A stretch of DNA of 64,000 nucleotides from CAYMEK01 sp964389305 (GTDB lineage Bacteria; Spirochaetota; Spirochaetia; SZUA-6; DRHE01). The notes under the pieces are model-generated. The model was not told the origin of the DNA. It was given only the letters and a program-made list of their open reading frames with translations, and ran no database searches. The stretch is from the NCBI GenBank assembly GCA_964389305.1, contig CAYMEK010000019.1, positions 1 to 64,000 of the forward strand. The letters run 5' to 3'. Below are positions 8,801 through 16,529 of the stretch, one piece after another. The stretch's first letter is position 1; each line of letters opens with the position of its first letter. Made by a program: the position numbers and the translations under genes.

Positions 8801-10420
8801 CTCCGGAGCCCGCCATTGAACCGTGAAGGTGTTGGCGTAGACGAAACCCGCATCGTCGGTTTCCGGCGGCAGCACGGTCGGCTTTGCCGGAGGGGTGGTA
8901 TCCCGGATGTAACGTACGGTTCTGGGCTCCGACCAGTTTCCCGCGTAATCCTGCACCGCCAACCGGAAGAACCAGTTGCCGTCCCGGTCCGCCTTCAGCT
9001 GCACGAAAGTCGGCTCGGTCAGCAGGCGAAGCTCTCGCGCCAGCGGCTCGCCGGGATTCTGCGTCCACAGGTAATCGACCCCGGCCAGCCCCGATGGATC
9101 CTGAGGCAACGTCCATTCGATTTGAACCGTATCGCGGCGCGACGGCCGGGCGGGATCGAAGCCCACCGGCCGTACAACCGGCGGGCTGACCGTCTGGTCC
9201 GGGGCGAGAAATACAAGCCTCGAGTTGTTCCCCACCCGGTTTTCCCAAAACACGTATAACTGCGCATGGACCTCGACCGGGTAGGCGAAAATGGAAGCGC
9301 CTGCCATGTCGCTCAGGTCTGTTTCCTCCCAGCGGATCCCTTTCTTCTCGGCGAAGAAGATGTGGTCCTCTCCGCGGCGGCTGTCGAACCAGAACAGCAG
9401 GGTTTTGCCGCCCAGGTTTACGATCCTGGGGAAGTGTGCCGCCCCCTGCCCCTGGGTGACGGCTTCGGCTTCACCTACGACCGTGCCGTCGGGGCGAATC
9501 CGGGCAAAGTATATCTGCGGAGGGCTGGCTCCCCGCTGTCGCTCCCAGACCACGGCCAGATCGCCGTCCAGCACACTGAGGAAGGGACGCTGGTTCGTGG
9601 AGATACCGGCCTCGAATTGCTCTTCAGGAATGCTCTCGGTCAGAAGCAGTCTCTGAGGGGCGCTCCAGGTGTATCCCCCGTCCTCGCTGTAGGTAAGGTA
9701 GAGCTGATACACGATCTGCTCGACTGTACCCCTGGGCCAGGCCTGGAATACCACGTACTCTCTGCCGGCCCGGGAGACGTGAGCCGGCAGGAAGTTAATG
9801 GGCAGCCCGCCTCCCTCGACCAGGGGTTGAAAAGGGCTCCAGGTTCTGCCGTCGCGGGAAACCGCGTAGTAGCTAGACAAAAACGTCTCCCGCTCCTGAG
9901 TAACGAAGAGCAGCATGTTGCCGCCGGCCGTCAGCGAAAGATATGGAGCCAGGCTGGCGACCGCGGTATCGATGACAGACAGCAGCTCGAAGGTAGCCCC
10001 CTCGTCTGTGGAGCGCAAAAGCTTGGTCTCTGTTTCCCCCGCCGCTATAGCCAGAAAAATCGTGCCCCGGCGATCCACGACCAGCGAAAAAACCGCTACC
10101 TCCCGCTCCGGATACGAGACAGGTCCGAAAAAACGCCGGTTGGTTTTCCACAGGCGAAGGTCCCGGGAGGTGCGGATGGACAGGTAAATATCTCCCCCTC
10201 CGTCGGCAGCGCGCTCCATTTCCTGCCACACCACCGCCACCAGCCCGCCTCCGGATACCGCAGCGGGGAAGCGGGCTCCGGAGGATATCAGTACCTGCGG
10301 CTGTTCCCAGAAGAAGCTTTGGGACCAGCCCGCCGGGCCGCCGGCTGCGAGTAGAACGACGACCAGAAAGGCACACAGGAGGATCGCGTAGCGAGTCGAT
10401 CTTGAAAGCTGCAGTTCCAT
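5843..10420 (-). CDS. Membrane receptor with Asp-box propeller, Ig/FN3-like domains, HAMP and SpoIIE-type PP2C phosphatase
   Basis: About 1525 residues. I start it at the ATG at 10420, one base after the stop of the upstream TPR gene; the longer frame adds 17 residues before the signal anchor. Order: signal anchor (about 8-30); sialidase/BNR-like propeller with Asp boxes (RSTDEGATF, VSRDGRTW, SEDGGYTW); Ig/FN3-like modules (DTTPPAKP..., and an IPT-like stretch); a membrane segment (GNLVLLLVLVFLAAALVV); a second membrane segment before a periplasmic coiled-coil sensor region; a third membrane segment with HAMP (INPINKLVAG ... SKDEIGML); and a C-terminal PP2C/SpoIIE domain with the metal motifs GDYFDY, DVAGKGVPAA, FTDGIEEA and DDLTVLAI. 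SpoIIE/RsbU phosphatases dephosphorylate anti-anti-sigma proteins. The extracellular propeller suggests sensing of a glycan or protein ligand. The partner anti-sigma system is not in this window. Confidence 0.85.
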   Translation of the reverse strand: MELQLSRSTRYAILLCAFLVVVLLAAGGPAGWSQSFFWEQPQVLISSGARFPAAVSGGGLVAVVWQEMERAADGGGDIYLSIRTSRDLRLWKTNRRFFGPVSYPEREVAVFSLVVDRRGTIFLAIAAGETETKLLRSTDEGATFELLSVIDTAVASLAPYLSLTAGGNMLLFVTQERETFLSSYYAVSRDGRTWSPFQPLVEGGGLPINFLPAHVSRAGREYVVFQAWPRGTVEQIVYQLYLTYSEDGGYTWSAPQRLLLTESIPEEQFEAGISTNQRPFLSVLDGDLAVVWERQRGASPPQIYFARIRPDGTVVGEAEAVTQGQGAAHFPRIVNLGGKTLLFWFDSRRGEDHIFFAEKKGIRWEETDLSDMAGASIFAYPVEVHAQLYVFWENRVGNNSRLVFLAPDQTVSPPVVRPVGFDPARPSRRDTVQIEWTLPQDPSGLAGVDYLWTQNPGEPLARELRLLTEPTFVQLKADRDGNWFFRLAVQDYAGNWSEPRTVRYIRDTTPPAKPTVLPPETDDAGFVYANTFTVQWRAPESEEPIAGYSYSLVYLGSSGTEQQAAEPKLSPQVLTKVPQALSYNNLDDGLWAFSVAALDTAGNLSKPDTVMLRLNKYIPVTYISSVNMQSDALGSLSVNIGGRGFSEGGLVSRVILDQDGAPPYDYSFPLAQGLYDVVSDRLIRGPTLVDIEEGLYRVGVVHPTRGTAFTAPVLRIESPGTVKFGDFSFVYRPWHGVRLAARSITAGNLVLLLVLVFLAAALVVSARKLAGIAQESRLLRHEVLAVLRGEVSVARKEEKMEELRRRGVSLRVKFTLLVMILVLIVVLMVSISLGLFMIQRQRQSLTEGFRQRTEILLGSIASSAENSLPIQDRIELGLLPDQIASMEEAEYVTITGEGVNDSEHFDYVWASNDANINEKLQGGAFNQETVGEVRIEDDLSPLLADLQRRVNNAARQRVAGLAEEINRLSAEARQLALRSRTDVEAQKQLQLIQQQIGTLDSQILQELREIGSETVSFPRFDPQQLLPFYIFYRPVVYRQPGQDIYFRGAVRLGVSTEKIRSELAASQHNLIFRTGIIALIAAGLGLLGAILMAAITINPINKLVAGVAVIRDTEDKEELREHVIDVRSKDEIGMLATTVNQMTQALVKAAIASKDLTVGKEVQKMFIPLAPDPKGGKGTTGGEEDGNIEIFGFYEGAKGVSGDYFDYRKLTDQYYAVILCDVAGKGVPAALIMVEVATIFSTYFRNWTPKSPGLKIDQLAYLINDLVEERGFKGRFAALALAIVNSATGKSYFVNAGLLAKLHVYRAAEGKLVIHKLPESPATGVFPSDLLKMQAGFKLVAQQLQAGDTVFLFTDGIEEAKRLFRNERFQPIVCDEPDLEENQEHGGTHLKGSSNEELGLHRIYEIINSVFNRHIFTLIKYHNPVANEELTFDFSSCQGSVEEAVLAMVAVEKVFRLYPDPSATVEDRVIVDKNIDGFLKKHFDQYARYFKAPLAGEENGSTVTYTKLKEDEQYDDLTVLAIRKK

Positions 10421-10421
10421 G

Positions 10422-13400
10422 TTACCCTGTCTTGGCCCGCACTCTCTTCTCCAGCTCGAGAAGCTCCACATTATTGCGGTTATTGCGATTCTTCAGGAGC
10501 TGCTCGATTATGGCAAGGGCCTCGAAATATCTACCTTCCAGGTACTTGGCCTCCGCCTCGCGCAGAAGGCGCTGGTCGTTGCTGGAAAGCACATTCTCCC
10601 TCGTTCCCCCGGTATCTCTCAAGATCTGGTCTTTCAGCGCGATCGCCTCGCGGTTGTCTGGATTCAGGCGGATTGCCTCATTGAGCTGGTCCAGGGCCAC
10701 GGGAAACAGGTCGCGCAGATTGCGATCCCGGATCGATTTCGCCTGAACGTAGAGGTCGCGCGATTGGGCGATCTTGGCCGGGTCGGGCGGTGCAACACGC
10801 AAGCCCAGCGAGACTTCCAGATTCCTGATGGCGGTCTGCAGACCCGGATACTGGGGCTGTATCTGCTCGATGTCCTTCAGAGCCGCGTAGGCCGCCTGGG
10901 GGCTTGTGCCGGCGGTTCTGAGCGCCTCGTTGTAGATCTCGGTTACCCGGCTCCGGAATGCATCCGGATCGCTGATTTGCAGGATTCGCAGGGTCAGGAC
11001 CCGGGCCTGAGCATTGTAGGGAAAGGGAATCAGGATCTTGGCGATTCGTTCCTCGGCCCTGCGCAGCAGGCGCAGCGCTTCTCCCTGCTGTCCCTGTTCG
11101 ATGAGCCTTTTCCCGGCCAGGTAGTCGTTATAGGCCAGGTTGTAGAGCTGGCTCATTTCCTTGTACAGCGGATCGGAGACCGCAATCTCTCTGCCGGTAG
11201 TGGCGGTGACGGCGTTTCGTACCAGAGCGAGCCAAAAGCTGATCTCTTCGTTTGCCTCGGGGTTGGTATCCAACCAGCGAGCCTGGGCCTTCAGCAGGGT
11301 CTGTTCGGCCCCCGAGAAGTCACCCTGAGCATACAGCCTGCGACCCGCATCGATCAGCTCCCTGACCTCGTTTATGACCACGCTGTTTTCCATATCCACG
11401 ATCCGCCGGGACAGCGCCACCAGCTCCTCGTCCCTGATCCGCCGCACTTCTGCATCTTCCTGGAAAGCAAGGGAGCTGTCGAAGGCTTCTCGGGCGCTCT
11501 GAAGATGCTCGCGAGCCTCGGAATAATGCCTGGCGTTCACGCTGCTGCGGGCCTGCTGGAGACGGAGCATACCTTCCCTGCGATAGCGCTCGGCCTGCAG
11601 GGTCGCCTGCCGAGATTCCTCGATGCGCCGATCGAGCTCAGCCTCGAGCGAGGCGCCTCGATCGAGCAGGCCACGCAGCGACGATACGTGCATCTGAAGC
11701 TCCTCGCTTTGCTGCATATAACCCTGCTTCGCTAAAGTGTCTATTAGCATGGTTCGAGCCGTCGAGATAAGATCCTGAAGGTTCTCCGCCAAGGGCCGAT
11801 AGATCGCCAGAGCCTGGGAGGGAAACTTCTCCAGGCGCGCGGGCGTTTCAATTACCTGTCCCTCCTCATCTACTATAGGCTCCAAGGTTACTTCGATTCC
11901 TTCTTGCAGCTTCACCGCTTCCTCGTACTGGGCCTGGTACTGGCGAAACTGCTGCTCGAGCTCCACCCCTCGTACCCGCATGACGCGGTCGAGATAACGG
12001 ATATCCAACGCTTCAATCCTGCTCATAGTCCCATCGATATCCGCGATCACTTCCTGGGCCTGCGCAACGTGGCTGTTCAGTGCCAATCCGTATTCGAAGC
12101 TCTCCCGGTATAGCTCCAGCTGGCGCTCCCACAATGCGCGCAGGTCCGTAGAGCTCTGTGATAGAACGGCCAACTGGTCCCGGTCGTCGAAAACCTCCTC
12201 CAGCGAGCTGACCTCCTTTTCCCTGAGTTCATCTACCGCGATGGTCGTAGCTATGAGTGCCCGGTAGCTGTCCACTGCCTGCAGATATTCCTGGGTATGA
12301 AGAAAGGACGGCAGTGCCTCACGAGCAGCCTGAAGACCCGCATCATCGAAGGCAAAGGACCTGCCCGGATCGATTCGCAGAGGCCAGTCGGTCTGGAGGT
12401 CGAGAAGCGCGTCAAACAACCCGGCTGTCTCGTCCAGACTGGAGCGAGCTTGAGAAAAGGAGTCCCGCCTGAGTTGCTGGAGCGCCGCCCTATAGGCAGC
12501 CTCTCCCCTCTGCTGCAACGGCTCCTGCAGCTCCTGCGCGGTTCGCTGCCACATGGCGTCCAAAGCGAAGGCGATGCCCTGCCCAGTCGCGTCATCGGGA
12601 CCGGATACGAGCTGGCCTGCGAAAAACAGGAACAGGTCCACCGTCCCCTCGGGCGAGCTTTCCCTGATCCGCTGGTTCTGGCTCCTGAAGGTATTTCCTG
12701 CCCGATCCACCCTGCCTTTCAGCGCCATCATACGCCCAAGGCGAGCGCTAGCCTCCGCCGCCTCCCGATCGACGGCGTCTATCTCGACCGCCCGCAATCG
12801 GCCGACAATCTCCTCGAGCCCCGCATCGAGGGTTTCAAACTCCGCAACCGCTTCTTTCACGTCCGCGACCGCTGCGTTCACCGAGTCCACGACGATATTG
12901 CCGTAATCGGCCCGATCGAACCTGTCCTTAGCGATCTGGAAACCTTCCAGGTATATGGCGAGGGCCTCCTCATATTCCCCGGCCTCCATCCTGACCTTGG
13001 CGCGCTGGATGAGGTCCCGAAAACTGTTGAGAAAGTGGACCACCTCTGTGCCCGATCTGGCCAGAGCCAGAGCCTCGGCCAAACCTTGGCCGGGATTCGG
13101 ATCAAGCTCCTCCAGCTTTTTGATCAATTCGAGCGCTTTACCCAGATCGGTTTCCACGAACAACGCCGCTATCAGCTCATCGAAATTCCGGTTATATTCC
13201 TCCCGGATCTTCCGAATACGCCCCATGAGCTGCTCGGCGGCATCGAAGCGGTCCGGGTCTTCCTTGATCACCTGGGTGAGCAGCAGGATCGCCTCGTTGT
13301 AGCGTTTCTCGTCGATCAACCGTTCCACCTCCGCCAAACGGGCCCGCGACTGCCTCTCGGTTTGACCGCGCGCGTCGATATTGAGAGCGGACAGCAGACA

Positions 13401-13532
13401 GAGAGCGATAGCAAAGAATGCGACTTTTACCTTTTCCGAACGAGAAAACAACTCTATTTTGGCCCCCAAAACCGTTTTGAGGAAGCTTCTGTTTGTTCTA
13501 CTATAATCTATATCATTATCGACGGAAAACAC
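10422..13532 (-). CDS. Large exported TPR/coiled-coil protein
   Basis: Up to 1036 residues. A hydrophobic segment (VAFFAIALCLLSALNIDARG, about residues 37-56) is best explained as a signal peptide or anchor, so the true start may be one of the in-frame TTG codons closer to it (for example near 13451) rather than the ATG at 13532. The mature protein is almost wholly helical. It starts with a TPR pair (EVERLIDEKRYNEAILLLTQVIKEDPDRFDA) and ends with more TPRs (QLNEAIRLNPDNREAIALKDQI, AEAKYLEGRYFEALAIIEQL), with long coiled-coil-like stretches between. It ends one base before the start of the propeller/SpoIIE receptor, so tight co-expression is expected. I infer a periplasmic scaffold or adaptor acting with that receptor. 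No catalytic motif is seen. Confidence 0.75.
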   Translation of the reverse strand: MFSVDNDIDYSRTNRSFLKTVLGAKIELFSRSEKVKVAFFAIALCLLSALNIDARGQTERQSRARLAEVERLIDEKRYNEAILLLTQVIKEDPDRFDAAEQLMGRIRKIREEYNRNFDELIAALFVETDLGKALELIKKLEELDPNPGQGLAEALALARSGTEVVHFLNSFRDLIQRAKVRMEAGEYEEALAIYLEGFQIAKDRFDRADYGNIVVDSVNAAVADVKEAVAEFETLDAGLEEIVGRLRAVEIDAVDREAAEASARLGRMMALKGRVDRAGNTFRSQNQRIRESSPEGTVDLFLFFAGQLVSGPDDATGQGIAFALDAMWQRTAQELQEPLQQRGEAAYRAALQQLRRDSFSQARSSLDETAGLFDALLDLQTDWPLRIDPGRSFAFDDAGLQAAREALPSFLHTQEYLQAVDSYRALIATTIAVDELREKEVSSLEEVFDDRDQLAVLSQSSTDLRALWERQLELYRESFEYGLALNSHVAQAQEVIADIDGTMSRIEALDIRYLDRVMRVRGVELEQQFRQYQAQYEEAVKLQEGIEVTLEPIVDEEGQVIETPARLEKFPSQALAIYRPLAENLQDLISTARTMLIDTLAKQGYMQQSEELQMHVSSLRGLLDRGASLEAELDRRIEESRQATLQAERYRREGMLRLQQARSSVNARHYSEAREHLQSAREAFDSSLAFQEDAEVRRIRDEELVALSRRIVDMENSVVINEVRELIDAGRRLYAQGDFSGAEQTLLKAQARWLDTNPEANEEISFWLALVRNAVTATTGREIAVSDPLYKEMSQLYNLAYNDYLAGKRLIEQGQQGEALRLLRRAEERIAKILIPFPYNAQARVLTLRILQISDPDAFRSRVTEIYNEALRTAGTSPQAAYAALKDIEQIQPQYPGLQTAIRNLEVSLGLRVAPPDPAKIAQSRDLYVQAKSIRDRNLRDLFPVALDQLNEAIRLNPDNREAIALKDQILRDTGGTRENVLSSNDQRLLREAEAKYLEGRYFEALAIIEQLLKNRNNRNNVELLELEKRVRAKTG

Positions 13533-13618
13533 CCCCTACGTACAGCCGAATGTCGAAAGTACCGATAGTCTAGCAGGAGACAAACAACAGCCTATGAACG
13601 TGAGTATTGCTCCTCGAG

Positions 13619-13650
13619 CTGGAAACTCCCCTGCTTTGGATGTATACTTG
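13619..13650 (+). promoter_or_regulatory. Candidate promoter for the UPF0164 gene
   Basis: A TATACT hexamer (13643-13648) sits about 18 bases after CTGGAA. It lies only nine bases before the ATG at 13657, which has no good Shine-Dalgarno sequence, so a transcript from it would be leaderless or nearly so. This is inferred from base matches only. Confidence 0.3.
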
Positions 13651-13656
13651 AGATAG

Positions 13657-14889
13657 ATGAAGAGATTGCTCCTGTTCGTAACAATTATATTACTCTTTGC
13701 ACTCCCGATGTGGGCTGACTTTGCGGAGTTTTATTATAATTTGAACCAAGCCTTTTCCCGGTTTGCCGATCCCAATACCGGATTGACGGCCTTCCCCACC
13801 CTTTTGATACCCATGGGCGGGAAACTGGAAGGAATGGGAACCGCTTACACGGCTGTGGCTGCGGATTCGGGCTATCTCGAGGCCAATCCCTCGGCCAGCT
13901 CGTCCCTCGAAACAGGCGAGCTGTCCTTCTTTCATCACAACTGGATCGCCGATTCCAACCTCGAGGGAGTGGTCTACACGATACGCTACAACGACCTGGG
14001 AATCGGTCTGGGCGGCAAGTTCCTCTACGTGCCCTTCACCGCCTATAACGAGTGGGGAGAGCGGGAGAGCCGGGGCTACATCTCCGAGACGGTTGCCACG
14101 TTGAACGTCTCCTACAACTTCTTTTCCGGCTACAGTTTTTACGGCCTCGGCCTCGGCGCCAACCTCAAAGCAGCCTATCGCCACGTACCGGCCGCCATCT
14201 ACCCGGACCAGTCGGCATTGACCGGCATGATCGATTTGGGCCTGCTGACGCGCTTCAACTTTCTCAAATTCTACATCTCCCGGGCCAAGAATTTCTCCGT
14301 AGGAATCGCAGTGAAAAATGTCGGCCTCCCGGCTCTGGACGACCCGCTGCCAACCTTAGCCACAGCGGGAATCGCTTACTCCCCGATCCGCCCGCTCACC
14401 TGGGCTTTCGATTTCAACCTCCCTTTCAGCTTCACTCCTGAGCAGGCGCCGGCCGAGCGCTGGTACCTGGCCAGCGGCTTGAGCGTCGCGGTTACCCACT
14501 TTCTCTCCATCCACGGCGGCTTCCAGTGGAAGGGTGAGAATCCAAAGATAAGCGTAGGCAGCGCCATCGATCTGGAGAAAGTCAGTTTCATTCTCAATTA
14601 CAACCTCGACTTGAGCGGACGGGTCGATCCACTCGACAAGTTCAGCGTAGAAGCGAAGCTGAATCTGGGCGATCGGGGCAGGCTCGCTCTTCAAAATCGG
14701 CTCGACGAGCTGTATCTGAACGGTCTGGAGGCCTACGCCCGCGGCGACCTGAAAGAGGCCATAGAGTATTGGGAGCAGGTCCTAGAAATCGATCCCACCT
14801 TCGTACCGGCACGCGAGAACATTGAAACCGCCCGAAAAGCCATCGAACTGCAGCAGGAAATGCAGGAGCAGCTCGATATCGGAGGATAA
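13657..14889 (+). CDS. UPF0164/FadL-like outer-membrane protein with C-terminal TPR
   Basis: 410 residues. The signal peptide is KRLLLFVTIILLFALPMWA. The mature N-terminus (DFAEFYYNLNQAFSRFADPN) and the segment with MGGKLEGMGTAYTAVAADSGYLEANPS are characteristic of the UPF0164/PorV-FadL-like family expanded in Treponema. These are predicted 14-stranded outer-membrane barrels, and the phrase 'EANPSASS' corresponds to the plug/hatch region. Residues about 60-340 alternate short amphipathic strands. The C-terminal part, after about 345, holds a TPR-like helix pair (LNGLEAYARGDLKEAIEYWEQVLEIDPTF). It is transcribed divergently from the exported TPR protein, with about 120 bases shared upstream. 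The role is inferred as outer-membrane transport of hydrophobic substrates, or as a docking platform. Confidence 0.82.
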   Translation: MKRLLLFVTIILLFALPMWADFAEFYYNLNQAFSRFADPNTGLTAFPTLLIPMGGKLEGMGTAYTAVAADSGYLEANPSASSSLETGELSFFHHNWIADSNLEGVVYTIRYNDLGIGLGGKFLYVPFTAYNEWGERESRGYISETVATLNVSYNFFSGYSFYGLGLGANLKAAYRHVPAAIYPDQSALTGMIDLGLLTRFNFLKFYISRAKNFSVGIAVKNVGLPALDDPLPTLATAGIAYSPIRPLTWAFDFNLPFSFTPEQAPAERWYLASGLSVAVTHFLSIHGGFQWKGENPKISVGSAIDLEKVSFILNYNLDLSGRVDPLDKFSVEAKLNLGDRGRLALQNRLDELYLNGLEAYARGDLKEAIEYWEQVLEIDPTFVPARENIETARKAIELQQEMQEQLDIGG

Positions 14890-14916
14890 CAGTCAGGCGG
14901 AGGTTGCCGTCTCCCG

Positions 14917-14968
14917 GCTGCATCAACTTCACGCTGCGGCCCAGCCGGTGAGAGAAGTTGTATGCAGC
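14917..14968 (+). terminator. Strong hairpin between the UPF0164 gene and rex
   Basis: GCTGCAT-CAACTTC (14917-14930) pairs with GAAGTTG-T-ATGCAGC (14954-14968): 14 base pairs with a single bulged T. The loop region can form a further short CGGC/GCCG stem. It lies 28 bases after the UPF0164 stop and about 38 bases before the rex start. The run after it (TTGACTTTGTAC) is only weakly T-rich. It is either a terminator or an mRNA structure in the rex leader; the sequence does not decide. Confidence 0.5.
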
Positions 14969-15005
14969 TTGACTTTGTACAGCCGATCCGCTACCGTTTA
15001 TCACC

Positions 15006-15680
15006 TTGAAACACGAAGCCAGGCATCGAAAACCAAAGCCGTCGATTCCCGTTCAGACATTGCGCCGGATACCCTACTACCACCAGATTCTCTCGGATCT
15101 GGAGCAGAAAGGTGAGCGGTTCGTCTCCTCCAAGTACCTGGCCGCCTTCTTCAACGTGGACGACACACAAGTGCGCAAGGATGTGTCCGTGATCGGATAC
15201 AAGGGCAAGCCCAAGTCGGGATACTCCGTGCCGGGCTTGAAATCGGCGATCGGAGAGTTCCTGGGCATCAACACTGAAAACACGGCGATCCTCATAGGGG
15301 TGGGAAAGCTCGGATCCGCCCTCATAGAGTATCCTGGGCTTCCTGAGTACGGGCTCAAGCTGGTCGCTGTATTCGACAATGATAGCCGGAAGACCGGAAA
15401 GGCAATCGGTTCTTTCTCCATTCTTCCAATGGAGAGCCTATCCCGAGTGGTGCAAAGCTTCGACGTGGGGATCGCCATCATAACCGTTCCCAAGGAATCT
15501 GCCCAGGAAGTCTGCGACCTGGTGGTGGCTCAGAATATCAAGGCCATCTGGAACTTTGCACCGACTCAGCTCAGGGTGCCTGCGGAGGTGACTATTCGCC
15601 ACGAGAACATGGCCGTGGGGCTGGCCCTGCTCTCCCACTACCTCAAGAAAAGGAAAGCTCAGAGCGTGGTTATCGATTGA
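15006..15680 (+). CDS. rex: Redox-sensing transcriptional repressor Rex
   Basis: 224 residues from the TTG at 15006, the only start codon between an upstream in-frame stop (14970) and the conserved domain. Rex senses NADH/NAD+ and represses fermentative and respiratory genes when NADH is low. Residues about 18-90 are the winged helix (LRRIPYYHQILSDLEQKGER, then FNVDDTQVRKDVSVIG, matching the 'QVRKDL' recognition helix). Residues 95 onward are a Rossmann domain with the dinucleotide motif ILIGVGKLGSALI and FDNDSRKTG. The C-terminus (NMAVGLALLSHYL) matches the domain-swapped helix. The pattern is a complete Rex of usual length. I looked for a Rex operator (TTGTGA-N6-TCACAA type) next to it and did not find a convincing one. 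Confidence 0.93.
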   Translation: MKHEARHRKPKPSIPVQTLRRIPYYHQILSDLEQKGERFVSSKYLAAFFNVDDTQVRKDVSVIGYKGKPKSGYSVPGLKSAIGEFLGINTENTAILIGVGKLGSALIEYPGLPEYGLKLVAVFDNDSRKTGKAIGSFSILPMESLSRVVQSFDVGIAIITVPKESAQEVCDLVVAQNIKAIWNFAPTQLRVPAEVTIRHENMAVGLALLSHYLKKRKAQSVVID

Positions 15681-15689
15681 AGCCCTGTT

Positions 15690-16469
15690 CTATTTCGGAT
15701 TGGAAACCGTGCTCTTGAAGCTCTTGTACACGGCGTAGAGGGGAAAATCGAATTTCTTCGATTCCGCCAGAGTGCTGAAGCTCCTGTTGAGCTCACGCGG
15801 CCTGTTTTTCATGATTCTCCTTAAAAGCTTCTCTTCCCGCTGCAGCCTCTTGAAGTTGAAACGGCTCTCCATAGCCCGGATGAACTGGCCCGCCTCTTCT
15901 CTATAGTCCTCGCCCAGAACCTGGCGGACCGGCTCGACTATCTGTCCGATCACTTCCTCGATACTGCCCGTCTCATGCTTGTGCAGCGCCTTTTCCACCT
16001 GCTTGACGAAGTCACTTTCCCGGAACACGATACGGTCCACGACTACCCTGAGGTCGAGCCGTTTCTTGCTGGCCGCCTTGGAGCTCATATCCCGCCGTCC
16101 CAGCAGCAGAAAAACCCCCACCGAGACGGCCAGGCCGATCGCGACCTCATCGAGCACCGGCAGTGGATCACGTATCACGAAAGAGGTGAAAAAATACACG
16201 ACGATGAAAGCCAGGGCCGACATAAGGAATTTCGGAATGAAGCGAACGTCGCTCAGCCAGTTCTTCACCCCGACCTCGATCAGGCGGTACAGCTCGTTGC
16301 GGAACATGGTGAGGGCCTCCACCCGCGGCTCCCTACCGTAGCGGCCCGCCACAGTGCTCTTCTCGAGCTGGCTGACGATCTTGTCGGCACTGGCGAAGGG
16401 ATGGAGAAACAGCGAAGTGCCGTCCTCCCGGAAAATATGGAATATGATGATCCGATCCTTGTCCCCCAT
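15690..16469 (-). CDS. Hypothetical membrane protein
   Basis: 259 residues from the ATG at 16469; a TTG seven codons upstream is possible. It begins as a soluble domain (KDRIIIFHIFREDGTSLFLH). Two close hydrophobic helices follow at roughly residues 90-135 (FLMSALAFIVVYFFTSFVI and IGLAVSVGVFLLLG) with a short connection, then a basic helical C-terminal domain. I do not recognise a family. Convergent with rex, nine bases apart, and downstream of the DnaE-type polymerase gene on the same strand. Confidence 0.6.
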   Translation of the reverse strand: MGDKDRIIIFHIFREDGTSLFLHPFASADKIVSQLEKSTVAGRYGREPRVEALTMFRNELYRLIEVGVKNWLSDVRFIPKFLMSALAFIVVYFFTSFVIRDPLPVLDEVAIGLAVSVGVFLLLGRRDMSSKAASKKRLDLRVVVDRIVFRESDFVKQVEKALHKHETGSIEEVIGQIVEPVRQVLGEDYREEAGQFIRAMESRFNFKRLQREEKLLRRIMKNRPRELNRSFSTLAESKKFDFPLYAVYKSFKSTVSNPK

Positions 16470-16529
16470 CGCTTTCAATTCGGCAGCCAAACTATACAGC
16501 TACAACATACTTTCTGCGCCTAAAGTGTG

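Noticed and set aside
9266..10354. 362-codon plus-strand ORF opposite the SpoIIE receptor gene
   Set aside because: Antisense shadow of the propeller-coding region; no ribosome-binding site or recognisable domain.
14890..15005. Rex operator upstream of rex
   Set aside because: No TTGTGA-N6-TCACAA-like palindrome found; the strong dyad present has a different sequence.
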